NCBI RefSeq assembly: GCF_027409185.1
Contig: NC_084471.1
Coordinates: 5,548,535-5,612,534, forward strand
Source of the DNA: Cynocephalus volans
Lineage: Eukaryota > Chordata > Mammalia > Dermoptera > Cynocephalidae
Direction of reading: 5' to 3'
DNA length: 64,000 bases
Part shown: in pieces, positions 49,301-58,169 of the stretch
Numbering within the stretch: position 1 is the first letter of the stretch
Layout of the letters: each line of letters opens with the position of its first letter
Translations under genes and position numbers: made by a program
Notes under the pieces: generated by a model
Told to the model about the DNA's origin: nothing
Databases searched by the model: none
Seen by the model: the letters and a program-made list of their open reading frames with translations, nothing else

Positions 49301-52300
49301 AAAAACTGACCATGGATCGTGCAATATGGAGGTCACTGGAAAGGTTGGCCAGGCAGTTTCAGTGGAGGGGGAGAGAGCAGAAGTCTGGTAGGTGTGGGTT
49401 CAGACGATCTGTGGAGACATCACTCATGGAGAGAAGAGTGGGAAAAGAGGAGGCTGAGAGAGACTGAGCTAAGAAGGATGCAAATTAACATGCAGAGAGG
49501 AGAGGCTCATGAGGGCACAGTACACCACTCCTCGTCCCAGCTCCCTGCCTTATCTTCACCGAAGCTCTTTACCATGCCGTCATCTGCTGACACGCTCCCA
49601 ACTGCGGCCCCAACACAGACACACACCCAGGAAGTGTTTCCTGCATGACTGACGTGTGGCTGGGATGTTTCACTCCTGGGGTGCAGGCTCTGACTTCCCT
49701 TTCCCCACACAGACAAAGCACCTTATGACTGTGCACATTAGTAGGACTCAAAAAACAAAAACAAAAAACCCAGAAAAACCCGGGGGTTGATTGCTGAAGA
49801 GAGCACTGAGAGCAATTCATCTCTCCTGTTTTGTTACCTGCACGGTTTTGGTCAATACGAGCATTCTTCCATTCCCTTTGCTGTTGCAAGGACCATTCTC
49901 TGTTTTGTTCCTCTTGGAATTTCTTTCTCTCATGGAAGTTTAAATCCTCCCCCATGAATTTCTGCATTCCCGATATTGTATTCCGAATATCATTATCTGA
50001 CTGCCGGGCTGGAAGATCTTTCTTAAGGACTAGGGGGTCAGATAGATCAAATTCACGGCGAGTTTCTGGCTTCTGAAAGCTCTGTTGGAAGTCATTGATA
50101 ACTCTACAGAGATTTTTCCTATCTCTCCTTTTCCGGTCTTCTAATACGCACATGATTTTGTCATTTTGTCTCATTTCAGCAGCTAGAAGAGACATAACAT
50201 ATCCATAAGCTTAAGATTCAGAGGAAAAAATAAATTTGAATTCACTTAAAATAATAACTTTTAGTGATTGTAAAAGTAAAACAATCCTCCAAAAAATAAA
50301 CAAAAACAAAAGCACAACCATTAAAGAATTAATGTCCTGAATATACAAAGAGTACCTACAAATAAATTTTAAAAACCCAAACACCCCAACCAAAAAATGG
50401 GCAAAGGTTAAGAACAGGCAAATCACAATAAGGAAACATGAGTGATCAATAAACTTGTGAAAAGATGATCAGCCTTACAAGATGGGAAACATTCAGTGCA
50501 TTGGAAGCAAAATATTTAAAATGCCATAATAGCACTTATTAGTAAGGATGTGGGGAAACAACAGCCCTCATTCACTGTTTGTGGGAGCATAACTTGATAT
50601 ATTTATAACAAAGCAATCTGTCCATATCCCATAAAATGGAAAACATGCCTACCTAAAATCCTTCCATTTCACTCCTAGGTATCTCTCTCACAAGTGCACT
50701 AGGGACATAATGCATGGACAGTCATCGCAGCAGTGTTTGCAATGATAAAGAAAATGGGGAAAAAATCTAAACCAGCCATCAGCAGGGGAATGAATAAAGA
50801 AAGTGTGTCTAATTCATTTAACAAAATGCCGTAAAACAATTAAAATGAATACTTTCTATATGTAGATCATGGATTAATTTCGAAAATACAATGCTGAATG
50901 AAAGAAAAATACATTGCAAAAGGATCCAATCATTAGGATACTGCTTAAATTTTAAAAACACACACACACAAAATTGTATATTGTTATGGATACATACACA
51001 AATAGTAGAAGTATAAAAAATGCATGTGAATAATGCACACTTCTGAGGAGGAAAGAAGAGAAAAATTATGAGGTGAGGGGGAGCGTTACCTATATATATA
51101 AAAAGCACAATTCTAAAAACTTAATCGATAGGCCACTGCATGTACAATTTCATATCCTGCTTTTTTTAATTTTAAAAATCCTTATGGTGTTTTAAAAAAC
51201 TGATACTTCAACAATTGTTGAAATTGTTGGTCAAGATAGGGGAAAATGAATTGCATTAGAGCTCATGCCCCTGAGCTGACTCAGAGATAGACATGATTCA
51301 AATAATAGTGTTCTAGGTCTTAGACCAAAACTTCAAATGCAATTCAGCATCTGGTCATCTGGTGTAAACAATTGTCCTCCATAGAAGGTCCTGAACTTTT
51401 GGGCAGAGTATGTGTTCATGTGTGTGTGGGTTTTTTTTAAGAAAATAGAAAAAAACATACATTTATCCTTAAAATATATTTCCTACAATCTACATTAGAA
51501 TTCAAAAGCTGTTTTTCTCTTAAAAGAGGATGATTCAGTGCATAAGTTAATTGAGCATGAGAAATTATGAAAATTTAAATGGAGGAAGAGTGTGAAAATG
51601 ACAACTTTTTACATATGTGAAGACATGAGGGCTGGAGTCTAGAGGAACACAGCCCTAAATCGATAGGTAAGCATTCATGAAATGCTCACCAAAGGTTTCA
51701 TGTCTAGCTTTTTCAGTTGCTTCTTTTATCTTCTGGTCATGAACTTGAACATCCCAGGCTCCTGTGTCTCCCTGGGAATGGGAAACCAGGGACAGGGGTT
51801 AGAGCCAGATAATTTCAGTCAATAGATAACCATCTTTTTAGCCTTGCCCCACTATAAACAAGTTGTCTTAGGAACATATCAGGCCTTTTCATACTTGGAT
51901 ACCTTTGCTTATATTTTGTTCTTCAGCCTAAACTCTCAGCTTTCCCCAGAGCTTCCTTCCCCCTTACTCCTGGTTAACAGATACTCATCCTCAGAACATG
52001 TGTAGGCATCACCTCCTCTCAGAAGGCTGCTTTGATTTCCCCTCCCAACCCAAGTTTCTGCGGCGTGGCATCCCTGTGCCCCCCTCCCTCACAGCACTGA
52101 TTCCCCTGATTTTAATGTGACCGTTTCAGTGCCTGCCTCCTTTGCGGAGCCATGAACTCTGCAAGGTCAGGGACTTTTATTCCTCATCTCCTGGACCCGG
52201 CTCCGGCTCCGGCTTGCCACAAAAGAACTCCACCAGCATTTGTTAAATGAACGGACTTGAAGTAACCCCAGGCAATGTAGAAAGTCTGACTCGAAGCGGG

Positions 52301-52704
52301 GAGAACCGCATTCTACTCTCTGTTCCGCCACTAACTCCAGCCAAGCTCCCGGCCTGCTCCAGGCCCCCATGTGCCCTCCTGGCAGGTGACAGGGTGCATT
52401 ATTCGACAGGTGAGGTTCTCCCCCATCTTCAACAAAGTCAATACATCGAACTCTTCCTCCTACTCCCACCCCCGCACCCCGACAAAACCTGCTGCCATTT
52501 ACAGCTGTGCCTGGACCAGAAGTTTCATTTTAAGGGTCATCCCCTCCCCTCTCCAGCCGTCCGCCTCCCTCGCCCTCTCAGGCCCCTTACCCCGACGATC
52601 CTGTTCCTGGCGTTGAAGATCCGTCGCTGCCTGCACACCTCCGCGTGTCTCCTCTTGGCCAGGCTAGCGTGCCGCTCCAGGTCCCTGGGCAGGGCCACCT
52701 CCAT
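37244..52704 (-). CDS. RIBC2: RIB43A-like coiled-coil protein 2 (seven exons, complete)
   Basis: Complete minus-strand gene. Joined exons (52704-52591, 51771-51690, 50182-49838, 46147-46029, 42717-42490, 38344-38178, 37322-37244) give 1134 nt: 377 codons and TAA, the usual length for the family, with phases consistent and all introns GT-AG. Recognised from family-typical stretches such as 'FQKPETRREFDLSDP', 'FMGEDLNFHERKKF', 'SSFGPHRVVPDRWKGMT' and 'DYFTQFNT'. The protein is almost wholly charged, Gln/Glu/Lys/Arg-rich coiled coil, with no signal peptide or membrane segment. RIB43A proteins are known as filamentous microtubule inner proteins on the luminal side of axonemal doublets, in motile cilia and sperm tails. 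It is transcribed divergently from SMC1B, and the shared spacer has an RFX-like X-box, suiting a ciliary gene. No frameshift or premature stop was seen. Confidence 0.97.
37323..38177 (-). other. RIBC2: RIBC2 intron 6
   Basis: 855 bp, GT-AG. No repeat family recognised; contains T-rich tracts at 37392-37404. Confidence 0.85.
38178..38344 (-). CDS. RIBC2: RIBC2 exon 6
   Basis: 167 bp. Encodes RLQEEERQRDMDWDQRRIQS onward to SNLSLAKEQQLQ. Acceptor tctgttcccaccag, donor GTGAGT. Ends two bases into codon 352. Confidence 0.96.
40374..40399 (+). repeat. C26 homopolymer
   Basis: Twenty-six consecutive C between a T and a G, within RIBC2 intron 5. Such runs are prone to sequencing and assembly length error. 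Confidence 0.95.
40955..42400 (+). repeat. long L2 LINE in RIBC2 intron 5
   Basis: Sense L2 covering the late RT region to the 3' part: 'ctctacactcactcccttca', 'acatttatgtctccagccca', 'aagtcagattctgtcattcc', 'tgcatgcctcactccctccc' and 'tccttgagggcagctcccag'. Split by an LTR at 41140-41575. No open frame. Confidence 0.9.
41140..41575 (+). mobile_element. MaLR/ERVL-like solo LTR inside the L2
   Basis: 'aaccttgtgactagctgtgg', 'atgcatgtgatggctggcac', 'gcagccatcttgcactatga' and 'aagaaataaagttctatttt' follow the same LTR plan as 36222-36665. Non-coding. Confidence 0.6.
42490..42717 (-). CDS. RIBC2: RIBC2 exon 5
   Basis: 228 bp, codons 221-296 (AMEAAEKKKRERKQEQED.. to QKQQVQEKL). Acceptor tcttcccctgcttag, donor GTACCT (non-optimal at +4). 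Confidence 0.96.
43450..43640 (+). repeat. MIR SINE
   Basis: Sense MIR: 'caaattcaaatcctgggctt', 'gccacttagtaattgggcat' and 'cctgtttctttatcagttaa'. Confidence 0.85.
43650..43740 (-). repeat. MIR SINE fragment
   Basis: Antisense: 'ggcatttactgagtcctgag' and 'gtgccaaactgttctaacct'. Confidence 0.65.
44095..44240 (-). repeat. MIR SINE
   Basis: Antisense MIR: 'catgagaaaactgaggcccg' and 'gctccagagcctgcacgcta'. Confidence 0.8.
45277..45450 (+). repeat. tRNA-derived SINE, GC-rich CYN-like subtype
   Basis: Body 45291-45434: head 'ggccgagcctgtggcacact', arm 'gcggcgctgggagcgcgg', box B 'gggttcggatcc', shortened tail module ending 'gtgccggtcacgaaaaag' and an A-rich tail. Target-site duplication aaaagaaaacctggggg on both sides. 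Confidence 0.92.
46029..46147 (-). CDS. RIBC2: RIBC2 exon 4
   Basis: 119 bp. Encodes EDFYTETRLQFDETARHLQK onward to EFNKNQ. Acceptor cctcctttcag, donor GTATAT; ends in phase 0 (codon 220). Confidence 0.96.
46225..46380 (+). repeat. MIR SINE
   Basis: Sense MIR 3' half: 'gacaggacctgtctccgaag', 'gctgctgggaaagttaggtg' and 'ggcactcaaggagtgctagt'. Confidence 0.7.
46381..46432 (+). repeat. 20-bp imperfect tandem repeat
   Basis: 'ctgctatggattagtggcgt' is followed directly by 'ctgctatggatgagtgatgc' and a third decayed unit beginning 'ctgctgtggt'. Confidence 0.85.
46655..46775 (+). repeat. MIR SINE fragment
   Basis: 'ttggagtcaaagagagcagg', 'gatcacttaacctctctgag' and 'cctctagtccttactc'. Confidence 0.75.
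46990..47965 (-). repeat. L2 LINE copy A in RIBC2 intron 3
   Basis: Antisense L2: 'aggaacagcataggcgctaa', 'atttaagttgagacctaaag', 'aatgtaggggcagtggccca' and 'ggatgaccccaggtttctgg'. Confidence 0.85.
47985..49480 (-). repeat. L2 LINE copy B in RIBC2 intron 3, ~1.5 kb
   Basis: Antisense L2 running from the 3' end ('aacagtgaacaaaacagaca', 48025) into the late RT region ('cattgatggtggtagaaggc', 'tgctgataggttaaaatgaa', 49280). Split by the SINE at 48456-48550. Frame fully decayed. Confidence 0.88.
48441..48564 (-). repeat. tRNA-Ile-derived SINE monomer (CYN-like)
   Basis: Antisense tRNA-Ile-like monomer: 'gctggccggtgcagggattg', 'gttgttatcagcaccgtgct' and 'ctaaccaactgagctg'. Imperfect target-site duplications gcttcgtaggttctt (48441-48455) and ccttgtagattctt (48551-48564). 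Confidence 0.85.
49838..50182 (-). CDS. RIBC2: RIBC2 exon 3
   Basis: 345 bp, the largest coding exon. Encodes AAEMRQNDKIMCVLEDRK through WSLQQQREWKNARIDQ. Acceptor tgtctcttctag, donor GTAACA. This is the conserved centre of the RIB43A domain. Confidence 0.97.
50183..51689 (-). other. RIBC2: RIBC2 intron 2
   Basis: 1.5 kb, with an old L1 in the left two thirds and unassigned AT-rich sequence at 51120-51689. Confidence 0.85.
50230..51115 (+). repeat. old L1M 3' region
   Basis: Sense L1M ORF2 C-terminal region and 3' UTR remnant: 'ccaaaaaatgggcaaaggtt', 'gtaaggatgtggggaaacaa', 'catttcactcctaggtatct' and 'gaataaagaaagtgtgtcta'. Contains a short (CA)n at 50958-50970. Confidence 0.85.
51690..51771 (-). 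CDS. RIBC2: RIBC2 exon 2
   Basis: 82 bp, codons 39 to first base of 66 (GDTGAWDVQVHDQKIKEAT..). Acceptor ttcccattcccag, donor GTGAGC. Confidence 0.95.
51772..52590 (-). other. RIBC2: RIBC2 intron 1
   Basis: 819 bp, GT-AG. Mostly unassigned. The stretch at 51930-52250 has L2-like pieces ('tcagaaggctgctttgattt', 'cttttattcctcatctcctg') in sense. Confidence 0.8.
52591..52704 (-). CDS. RIBC2: RIBC2 exon 1 (coding part)
   Basis: Codons 1-38, starting MEVALPRDLERHASLAKR and ending NARNRIVG. Donor GTAAGG; phase 0. The ATG lies in a fair context (gccATGGag-type). It is the first in-frame ATG and agrees with the family N-terminus. Confidence 0.95.
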
Positions 52705-52903
52705 GGCTGCGGGAATCGACAGGAAATGCTAAGGGATTTTTAGAAGATGCAAAATAAGAAGAAAAGACAACAAAAATGAAGCAAGCTATGGCCCTGAAGA
52801 GGCTGGCTCCTTAAGGGCCTGTGCGGGTGGGATGCACGTCGGCACCGCGGCTTTCCGACCCGCTTTCCAGCAGGTCGCCCAGGGTGCACAAACGCCAACT
52901 CTG

Positions 52904-52916
52904 GTTGCTAAGGAAC
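52904..52916 (+). promoter_or_regulatory. X-box-like RFX site
   Basis: gttgctaaggaac: two inverted half-sites (GTTGC and GGAAC) in the RFX X-box spacing. One half-site is imperfect. Confidence 0.65.
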
Positions 52917-52947
52917 GGCGCGGCGCTCGCCGCGGTCTAGCTTTGGC

Positions 52948-52955
52948 CTCGCGAG
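52948..52955. promoter_or_regulatory. CTCGCGAG palindrome
   Basis: cctcgcgaga differs at one base from the TCTCGCGAGA element common in housekeeping and bidirectional promoters. Confidence 0.5.
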
Positions 52956-52970
52956 ACTTGGGGAGGCTCT

Positions 52971-52987
52971 TCCCGCGCTTTTCCCGC
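52971..52987 (+). promoter_or_regulatory. paired TCCCGC E2F/E2F6-type sites
   Basis: TCCCGC at 52971 and again at 52982, eleven bases apart (about one helical turn) and about 40-55 bp before the SMC1B ATG. The second, ttttcccgcc, is a good E2F match. Confidence 0.65.
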
Positions 52988-53026
52988 CGAGCGCGAGGAC
53001 GCGCCTGAGGCGAGGAGGGCGCAGCC

Positions 53027-53135
53027 ATGGGGCGCCTGGAGGTGCTGCTCGTGGAGAACTTCAAGTCGTGGCGGGGCCGCCAGATCATCGGCCCCTTCAA
53101 GAGGTTCACCTGCATCATCGGCCCCAACGGCTCGG
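53027..53135 (+). CDS. SMC1B: SMC1-beta meiotic cohesin subunit, exon 1 only
   Basis: First coding exon: 36 codons plus one base, from [15 protein letters not shown] to [14 protein letters not shown] context gcagccATGG is strong. The sequence is the SMC N-terminal ATPase head, with LLVENFKSW followed by the start of the Walker A P-loop (GPNGSG). The intron (donor GTAACT) falls between the first and second bases of the last Gly codon, so Lys-Ser come from exon 2. SMC1 family proteins are ~1240 aa cohesin ATPases. The beta form acts in meiotic cohesin with SMC3, in chromosome axes and synapsis. SMC1-alpha is excluded as the likelier alternative because the divergent partner is RIBC2, as in human 22q13. 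No later exon was found up to 64000, so intron 1 exceeds 10.8 kb here. Confidence 0.95.
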
Positions 53136-53324
53136 GTAACTGGGCACCTCGGGGTGGGATGAGAACGCTTCTACCCAGTCCAGTCGGCAGCACTTTGCCT
53201 GAAGGGACGTGAAGGCGGCCATGCGGCCTGGACTGCGGGCGGCCTCCACGCAGTCCCCGACCGCTCCACCCTGAGTCCCCGGCCCTCGCCCTCCGCCCTC
53301 GGGCCGGGTCCTCACCCTCGCGCG

Positions 53325-54740
53325 CCACCCGCATCCCCGTCGGGTCTGCTCCTCACCCGCCACCCCCATCCCCGTCGGGTCGGCTCCTCACCCGCCATCT
53401 CTATCCCCTATCCCCGTCGGGTCGGCTCCTCGCCTGCCACCCCCATCCCCGTCGGGTCGGCTCCTCGCCCGCCATCCCTATCCCGCATCCCCGTCGGGTC
53501 GGCTCCTCGCCCGCCATCCCTATCCCCCATCCCCGTCGGGTCGGCTCCTCGCCCGCCACCCCCATCCCCCATCCCCTTCGGGTCGGCTCCTCGTCCCCCA
53601 TCCCCCATCCGGCTGGCTCCTCGCCCTCCACCCCCATTCCCCGTCGGGCCAGCTCCTCGCCCATCCCCCATCCGGCTGGCTCTTCACACCCCATCCCCCA
53701 TCCGGCCGGCTCCTCGCCCGCCCGCCATCCCCATCCCCCCGTCGGGCCGGCTTCTCGCCCTCCACCCCCATTCCCCGTCGGGCCAGCTCCTCGCCCATCC
53801 CCCATCCGGCTGGCTCTTCACACCCCATCCCCCATCCGGTCGGGCTCCTTGCCCGCCCGCCCCTCATTCCCCCTAGGGTCGGCTCCTCGCCCTCCACCCC
53901 CATCCCCCATCCAGCTGGCTCCTCGCCCGTCACCCCCATCCCCCGTCGGGCCAGCTCCTCGCCCATCCCCCATCCGGCTGGCTCTTCACACCCCATCCCC
54001 CATCCGGCCGGCTCCTCGCCCGCCCGCCATCCCCATCCCCCCGTCGGGCCGGCTCCTCGCCCTCCACCCCCATTCCCCGTCGGGCCAGCTCCTCGCCCAT
54101 CCCCCATCCGGCTGGCTCTTCACACCCCATCCCCCATCCGGTCGGGCTCCTTGCCCGCCCGCCCCTCATTCCCCCTAGGGTCGGCTCCTCGCCCTCCACC
54201 CCCATCCCCCATCCAGCTGGCTCCTCGCCCGCCACCCCCCATCCCCCATCCCCTTCGGGTCGGCTCCTCGTCCCCCATCCCCCATCCGGCCGGCTCCTTG
54301 CCCTCCACCCCCATTCCCCGTCGGGCCAGCTCCTCGCCCATCCCCCATCCGGCTGGCTCTTCACACCCCATCCCCCATCCGGCCGGCTCCTCGCCCGCCC
54401 GCCATCCCCATCCCCCGTCGGGCCGGCTCCTCGTCCCCCATCCCCCATCCGGCCGGCCCCTCGCCCTCCACCCCCATCCCCCCGTCGGGCCAGCTCCTCG
54501 CCCATCCCCCATCCGGCTGGCTCTTCACACCCCATCCCCCATCCGGTCGGGCTCCTTGCCCGCCCGCCCTTCATTCCCCCTAGGGTCGGCTCCTCGCCCT
54601 CCACCCCCATCCCCCATCCAGCTGGCTCCTCGCCCGCCAACCCCATCCCCCATCCCCGTGGGGGGGGGCTCCTCGCCCTTGCCCTCCACCCCCATTCCCC
54701 CTCGGGCCGGGGCCTCGCCCTTGCCCGCCACCTCGCCTCT
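53325..54740 (+). repeat. GC-rich minisatellite with higher-order structure
   Basis: About 1.4 kb of 35-45-bp units of the type 'ccccatccccgtcgggtcgg' then 'ctcctcgcccgccac'. A block with 'ctggctcttcacacccc' recurs at about 53675, 53810, 53978, 54110, 54351 and 54517; pairs about 302 bp apart indicate duplication of multi-unit blocks. The plus strand is C-rich and poor in A. Long open frames on both strands (for example minus 53930-54646, plus 54151-54927) result from the repeat and are not genes. It starts about 190 bp after SMC1B exon 1. Confidence 0.95.
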
Positions 54741-54939
54741 GCCCTGGCCCTCTTCTCCTTTGCCCCGGCTTCTCCTGCTCTGTGGGCTTCTTCTGCCCTC
54801 AGCCCTAATCACCCCTCCTCTTAGTCCCCTTCCCCTTCTCATCCAAAGATTAAGTGGGAGGGAGATCTCTAGGAGGTCTTTGGCTCCAAGGAACCTGAAC
54901 AACCATTTGGATCCAAGGAACCTTTGACCAGGAATATCG

Positions 54940-55140
54940 TGATAATGACCCTGTTTATTGAACTTTTACTAAGTTCCTGGCACCACTATTTTTGTTTAAC
55001 CCTAGCAAACAAGTATTATCCCCATTTTATAGTTGAGGAAAGTGAGGTTCAGAGAGGCCAGATGAGTTGCCAAGGTCTGCCAGTAAGTCAACCAGTTGAA
55101 TCCAGCCCCTGCCAGGCTCCACATGGCACTATGATGGGAG
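54940..55140 (-). repeat. MIR SINE
   Basis: Antisense MIR: 'aagtattatccccattttat', 'gaaagtgaggttcagagagg' and 'agtaagtcaaccagttgaat'. Confidence 0.85.
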
Positions 55141-57284
55141 ACTGGAGGAGTAATGACCCGGAGCAGGTGCAGCAGGACCTACAATGATAGTTACCTCCAG
55201 ATTGTTCCTAACAGTGCCTCTTCTCTTTGGCTCTCTCAGCTTAGATTTCCTTCCTTAGCTCAGGAATCAGATTTTAGTTTAATGGTAACCTCAACAAACT
55301 AATTTACTTGACAGATATAAATAGAACACTTAAATATGTGCTTTCCTGGCATACAAAATCTGGAGTATAATTATTGCGGAACTGGTGTGAAATTTATGTT
55401 CTCTTATAAAAGTAGCAGTGTTTAATGTTTTCCTTTGCACTTTCAGTATGTGTGAAAGAACACCTGAGCTTACAAACATTTACACATTTGAAAGTTGCCT
55501 CTTCATGTGTAATATATTTCGTCATTCATACTTTATTGTGTTATCAAAGACATTGAAAAGATAATTACTATAAATACTTTTGCGTTGTTACCCTAATCTT
55601 CTTCACCTTTTACTGGTGGTTATGTGACAGGTTGCTTAGTTATATTTTGTAACTCCAATAGTGGGATGCTTAGAATGAGTTAATCTACATAAGGTCTTGA
55701 ACTTCTGTCAACCTAAACTACATGCCCATTACTATTCAAATCTTGTCAAAATGATGTTTTGAACCTTTTAAAACTAGTGCCAAACTTAAGTTAAAAATAA
55801 TCTTATCTTAATTTAAAAATGCAGATTGTGATTAAAAACATATCTTAAGGTTATTGTGAAAATACCTTTACAAATTCCTCTTGCCCCTCCCCCGACTCAC
55901 GTGCCCTGGAGGCTCAGCTTCCTCTTGAGAATCACTGGTAACCTAGGGACTGTGTTTGTAACTACATAAAGCCAGTCATGGATTATTTCAGCTTTGCCTT
56001 CAATACCGTCTCTGCACAACAATTTTTGGCTTACTTATTACTGGATTTTGTCTTGGCTGTTACATTCTTTTTGCTCTATGAAATCCAAAACTCAATGTAG
56101 TACTCATCCATGACTAATTTAAAGGGTGATAGTTCATTTATATTCATTTGAACTCTTGTTAATAGATCTTTTATTAATCTCACAGAATTAATGGCACATT
56201 CAGATAGATTTTGTTAAGCCAATTAATCATTTCCTGTTATATTTTAATTTAGTTGGTCGTTCTTTTTATAATAATTTCCTATTGTCACCACCTGCCAAAA
56301 CTCGACATGTTCTTAATTTGGGAGAGTAGTAAAGGAAAAAATTCAGTTTTAATCTTAACCTTTATGTTTTTCATTCAGTTAGATTCAGCAAATAGTTGTT
56401 GCATATATATATTGCTAGGAGCAGAATAAGATATAAAGAATAAGATAGCTTCTGTTCCTAAGGTACAGGGAGTGTAAGAAAATAACACTAGATACTATGG
56501 TTTCACTTCAGATTGTGTAAATCTTTTGCCTTTTACTAAAGATTTCCATGGAGAGAAACAACTCTGAGTCTTAAACCAGTTTTTTGAGGCCCTGTTTCAG
56601 CAAGGCTACTTACATTGTTTAAAGAAAGACTTTGCTTATTGTCTCTTTGTTAGACTTTTACTTAACTTTTTTATTGCCTTATACTAAATAAGCTAAAGTT
56701 AATTGACTGATAGATTAACCTATATTCAATTTAGTTAAGATAGAAACAGCTCAGTTTGTGAATTTATTTCATGAGCTTAAACTTGAGGGCAAGTGTTCTG
56801 GAATTAGTTCCTTCCATTCTATTTGCCACCTTGCAGATCTCTTACAGTAATCATTTCCACCTTTGTTAGGTCATCTCCTGAAACAATGTGGTGAAGTTGA
56901 TTTTTAATATATTTAATCCAATAGATACAAAATATTTTAATGCGTAATCATTATAAAAGATTATTAATAAAACGTTTTACTTTAAAAAAAAAAGAGAGAC
57001 TAACACACTAATTGAGATAGAAGGCCAGATAACAGTATTTATGAAACTTTAAACTAGGAAAATAAAACATTTGATTTGGGGAGATATGGATAGGAAGAAG
57101 TGTAGATCAGGAAAGGTTTTCCAGAGAAGATGGCATGTGAGTTGTACTCAAAGAGTAGATTATTTTTCCAGGGTTTTTTGAAAGTCTATTTGTGGGACAG
57201 GTAATAGTCCAAACTGGCCAGCATGTAGTGCATATCTAGGGAAGCAATAGAATATGAAGTTGTAATCCCCACATTTACTATACT

Positions 57285-57690
57285 TGGGTAAGAATTGCTT
57301 CTTTTTTTGCCTTCCTTGCGTAGGCCAAACTCATTGCCATTTCAGAATGTTAGCATTTGCTGGTCCTTGGGCTTAGAATGCTTTTCTCCCAGGATTTCAT
57401 ATGACTACCACTTTGATGAATTTCCCTTCATCCTTGATAAGTTCTCCCTGTTAGATCCAGTATATTACCAATCATGCCAGTTCTCCATCCTTAATAGGCC
57501 TGTCCTCTTTATTCTCACTACTATCACTTCAGGATCTCATCTCTTTTTTAGATTAATGCAGTAACCTGTTTGCTGAGTTCTCAACCTTCAGTCTTACCCT
57601 ACTTTATCAGCACCACACTCTCCCGAGTGGTCTTACCCTACTTTAAATCCATGTGGCATGTTGCTACCAGAGTAATCTTAATTTGTTCCT
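57285..57690 (+). repeat. L2-derived sequence
   Basis: 'cttagaatgcttttctccca' and 'tttcagaatgttagcatttg', followed by 'gtaacctgtttgctgagttc' and 'gttgctaccagagtaatctt'. L2 pieces, possibly rearranged. Host of the micro-insertion at 57607-57629. Confidence 0.65.
57591..57645 (-). repeat. 23-bp SINE-derived micro-insertion with 16-bp duplication
   Basis: gtcttaccctacttta occurs perfectly at 57591-57606 and 57630-57645. The 23 bp between (tcagcaccacactctcccga plus gtg) match the 5' part of the tRNA-Ile SINE in reverse orientation (compare 30700-30730). There is no A/T tail. Confidence 0.8.
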
Positions 57691-58169
57691 GCAAGAAAGA
57701 AGATCCATTTTATTTTCTTGGTAGATGAGGAAAAGGACTTCACAGAAATAGAGGGGATAGAGAAAGAAACTAAATGACACCATAAAGAAGTAATTCGACA
57801 AACCCAAATATTTGTGGGAAAACTTTATTCTAATCTTTTGAACAAGTCAGTGTTATAAATAAAAATACTGTGCTAAATAAAGAGAGAGTTAAGGGATGTA
57901 ACAACCAGATGCAACATGTGGTTCTAGTTTGGAAAATGGTTTGGTTAAAGAACATTTTGGAGTCAATTGGGAAATCTAAATTTGAGCTGTGCAACAGATG
58001 AAATGAAAATTTACTAAAAAAGGCAAAGATAACTGCCTGAAAATAATGTTAGAAAACAGTATGCACTGGATAATCTCATTTTCGTTTCTTAAAAGTTTGC
58101 ATTAAAAAAGTCTTTATGGATATGGCCCTAGGTATTAGAGTAGTAATCTCTGAATTGTGGGAATATGAT

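Larger units (their letters stand above)
46148..49837 (-). other. RIBC2: RIBC2 intron 3
   Basis: 3.7 kb, almost filled by MIR and two L2 copies with one SINE; listed separately. Confidence 0.85.
52705..53026. promoter_or_regulatory. RIBC2/SMC1B bidirectional promoter
   Basis: 322 bp between the two divergent start codons, CpG-rich toward SMC1B, with no TATA box seen at a sensible distance. Visible motifs are an RFX-type X-box (52904-52916), a CTCGCGAG palindrome (52948-52955) and two TCCCGC E2F-type sites (52971-52976, 52982-52987). RFX factors are known activators of ciliary genes. E2F6 is known to silence Smc1b in somatic cells. That these particular sites do so here is inference. Confidence 0.85.
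52810..53300. other. CpG island
   Basis: High density of CG dinucleotides by eye across the divergent promoter, SMC1B exon 1 and the first intronic bases. It merges into the GC-rich minisatellite. Confidence 0.75.

Noticed and set aside
52247-52732. 161-codon plus-strand open frame over RIBC2 exon 1
   Set aside because: It is the antisense shadow of RIBC2 exon 1 and intron 1.
53401-54927. Long Pro-rich and Gly/Arg-rich open frames on both strands
   Set aside because: Produced by the GC-rich minisatellite in SMC1B intron 1; the frames simply follow the repeat.
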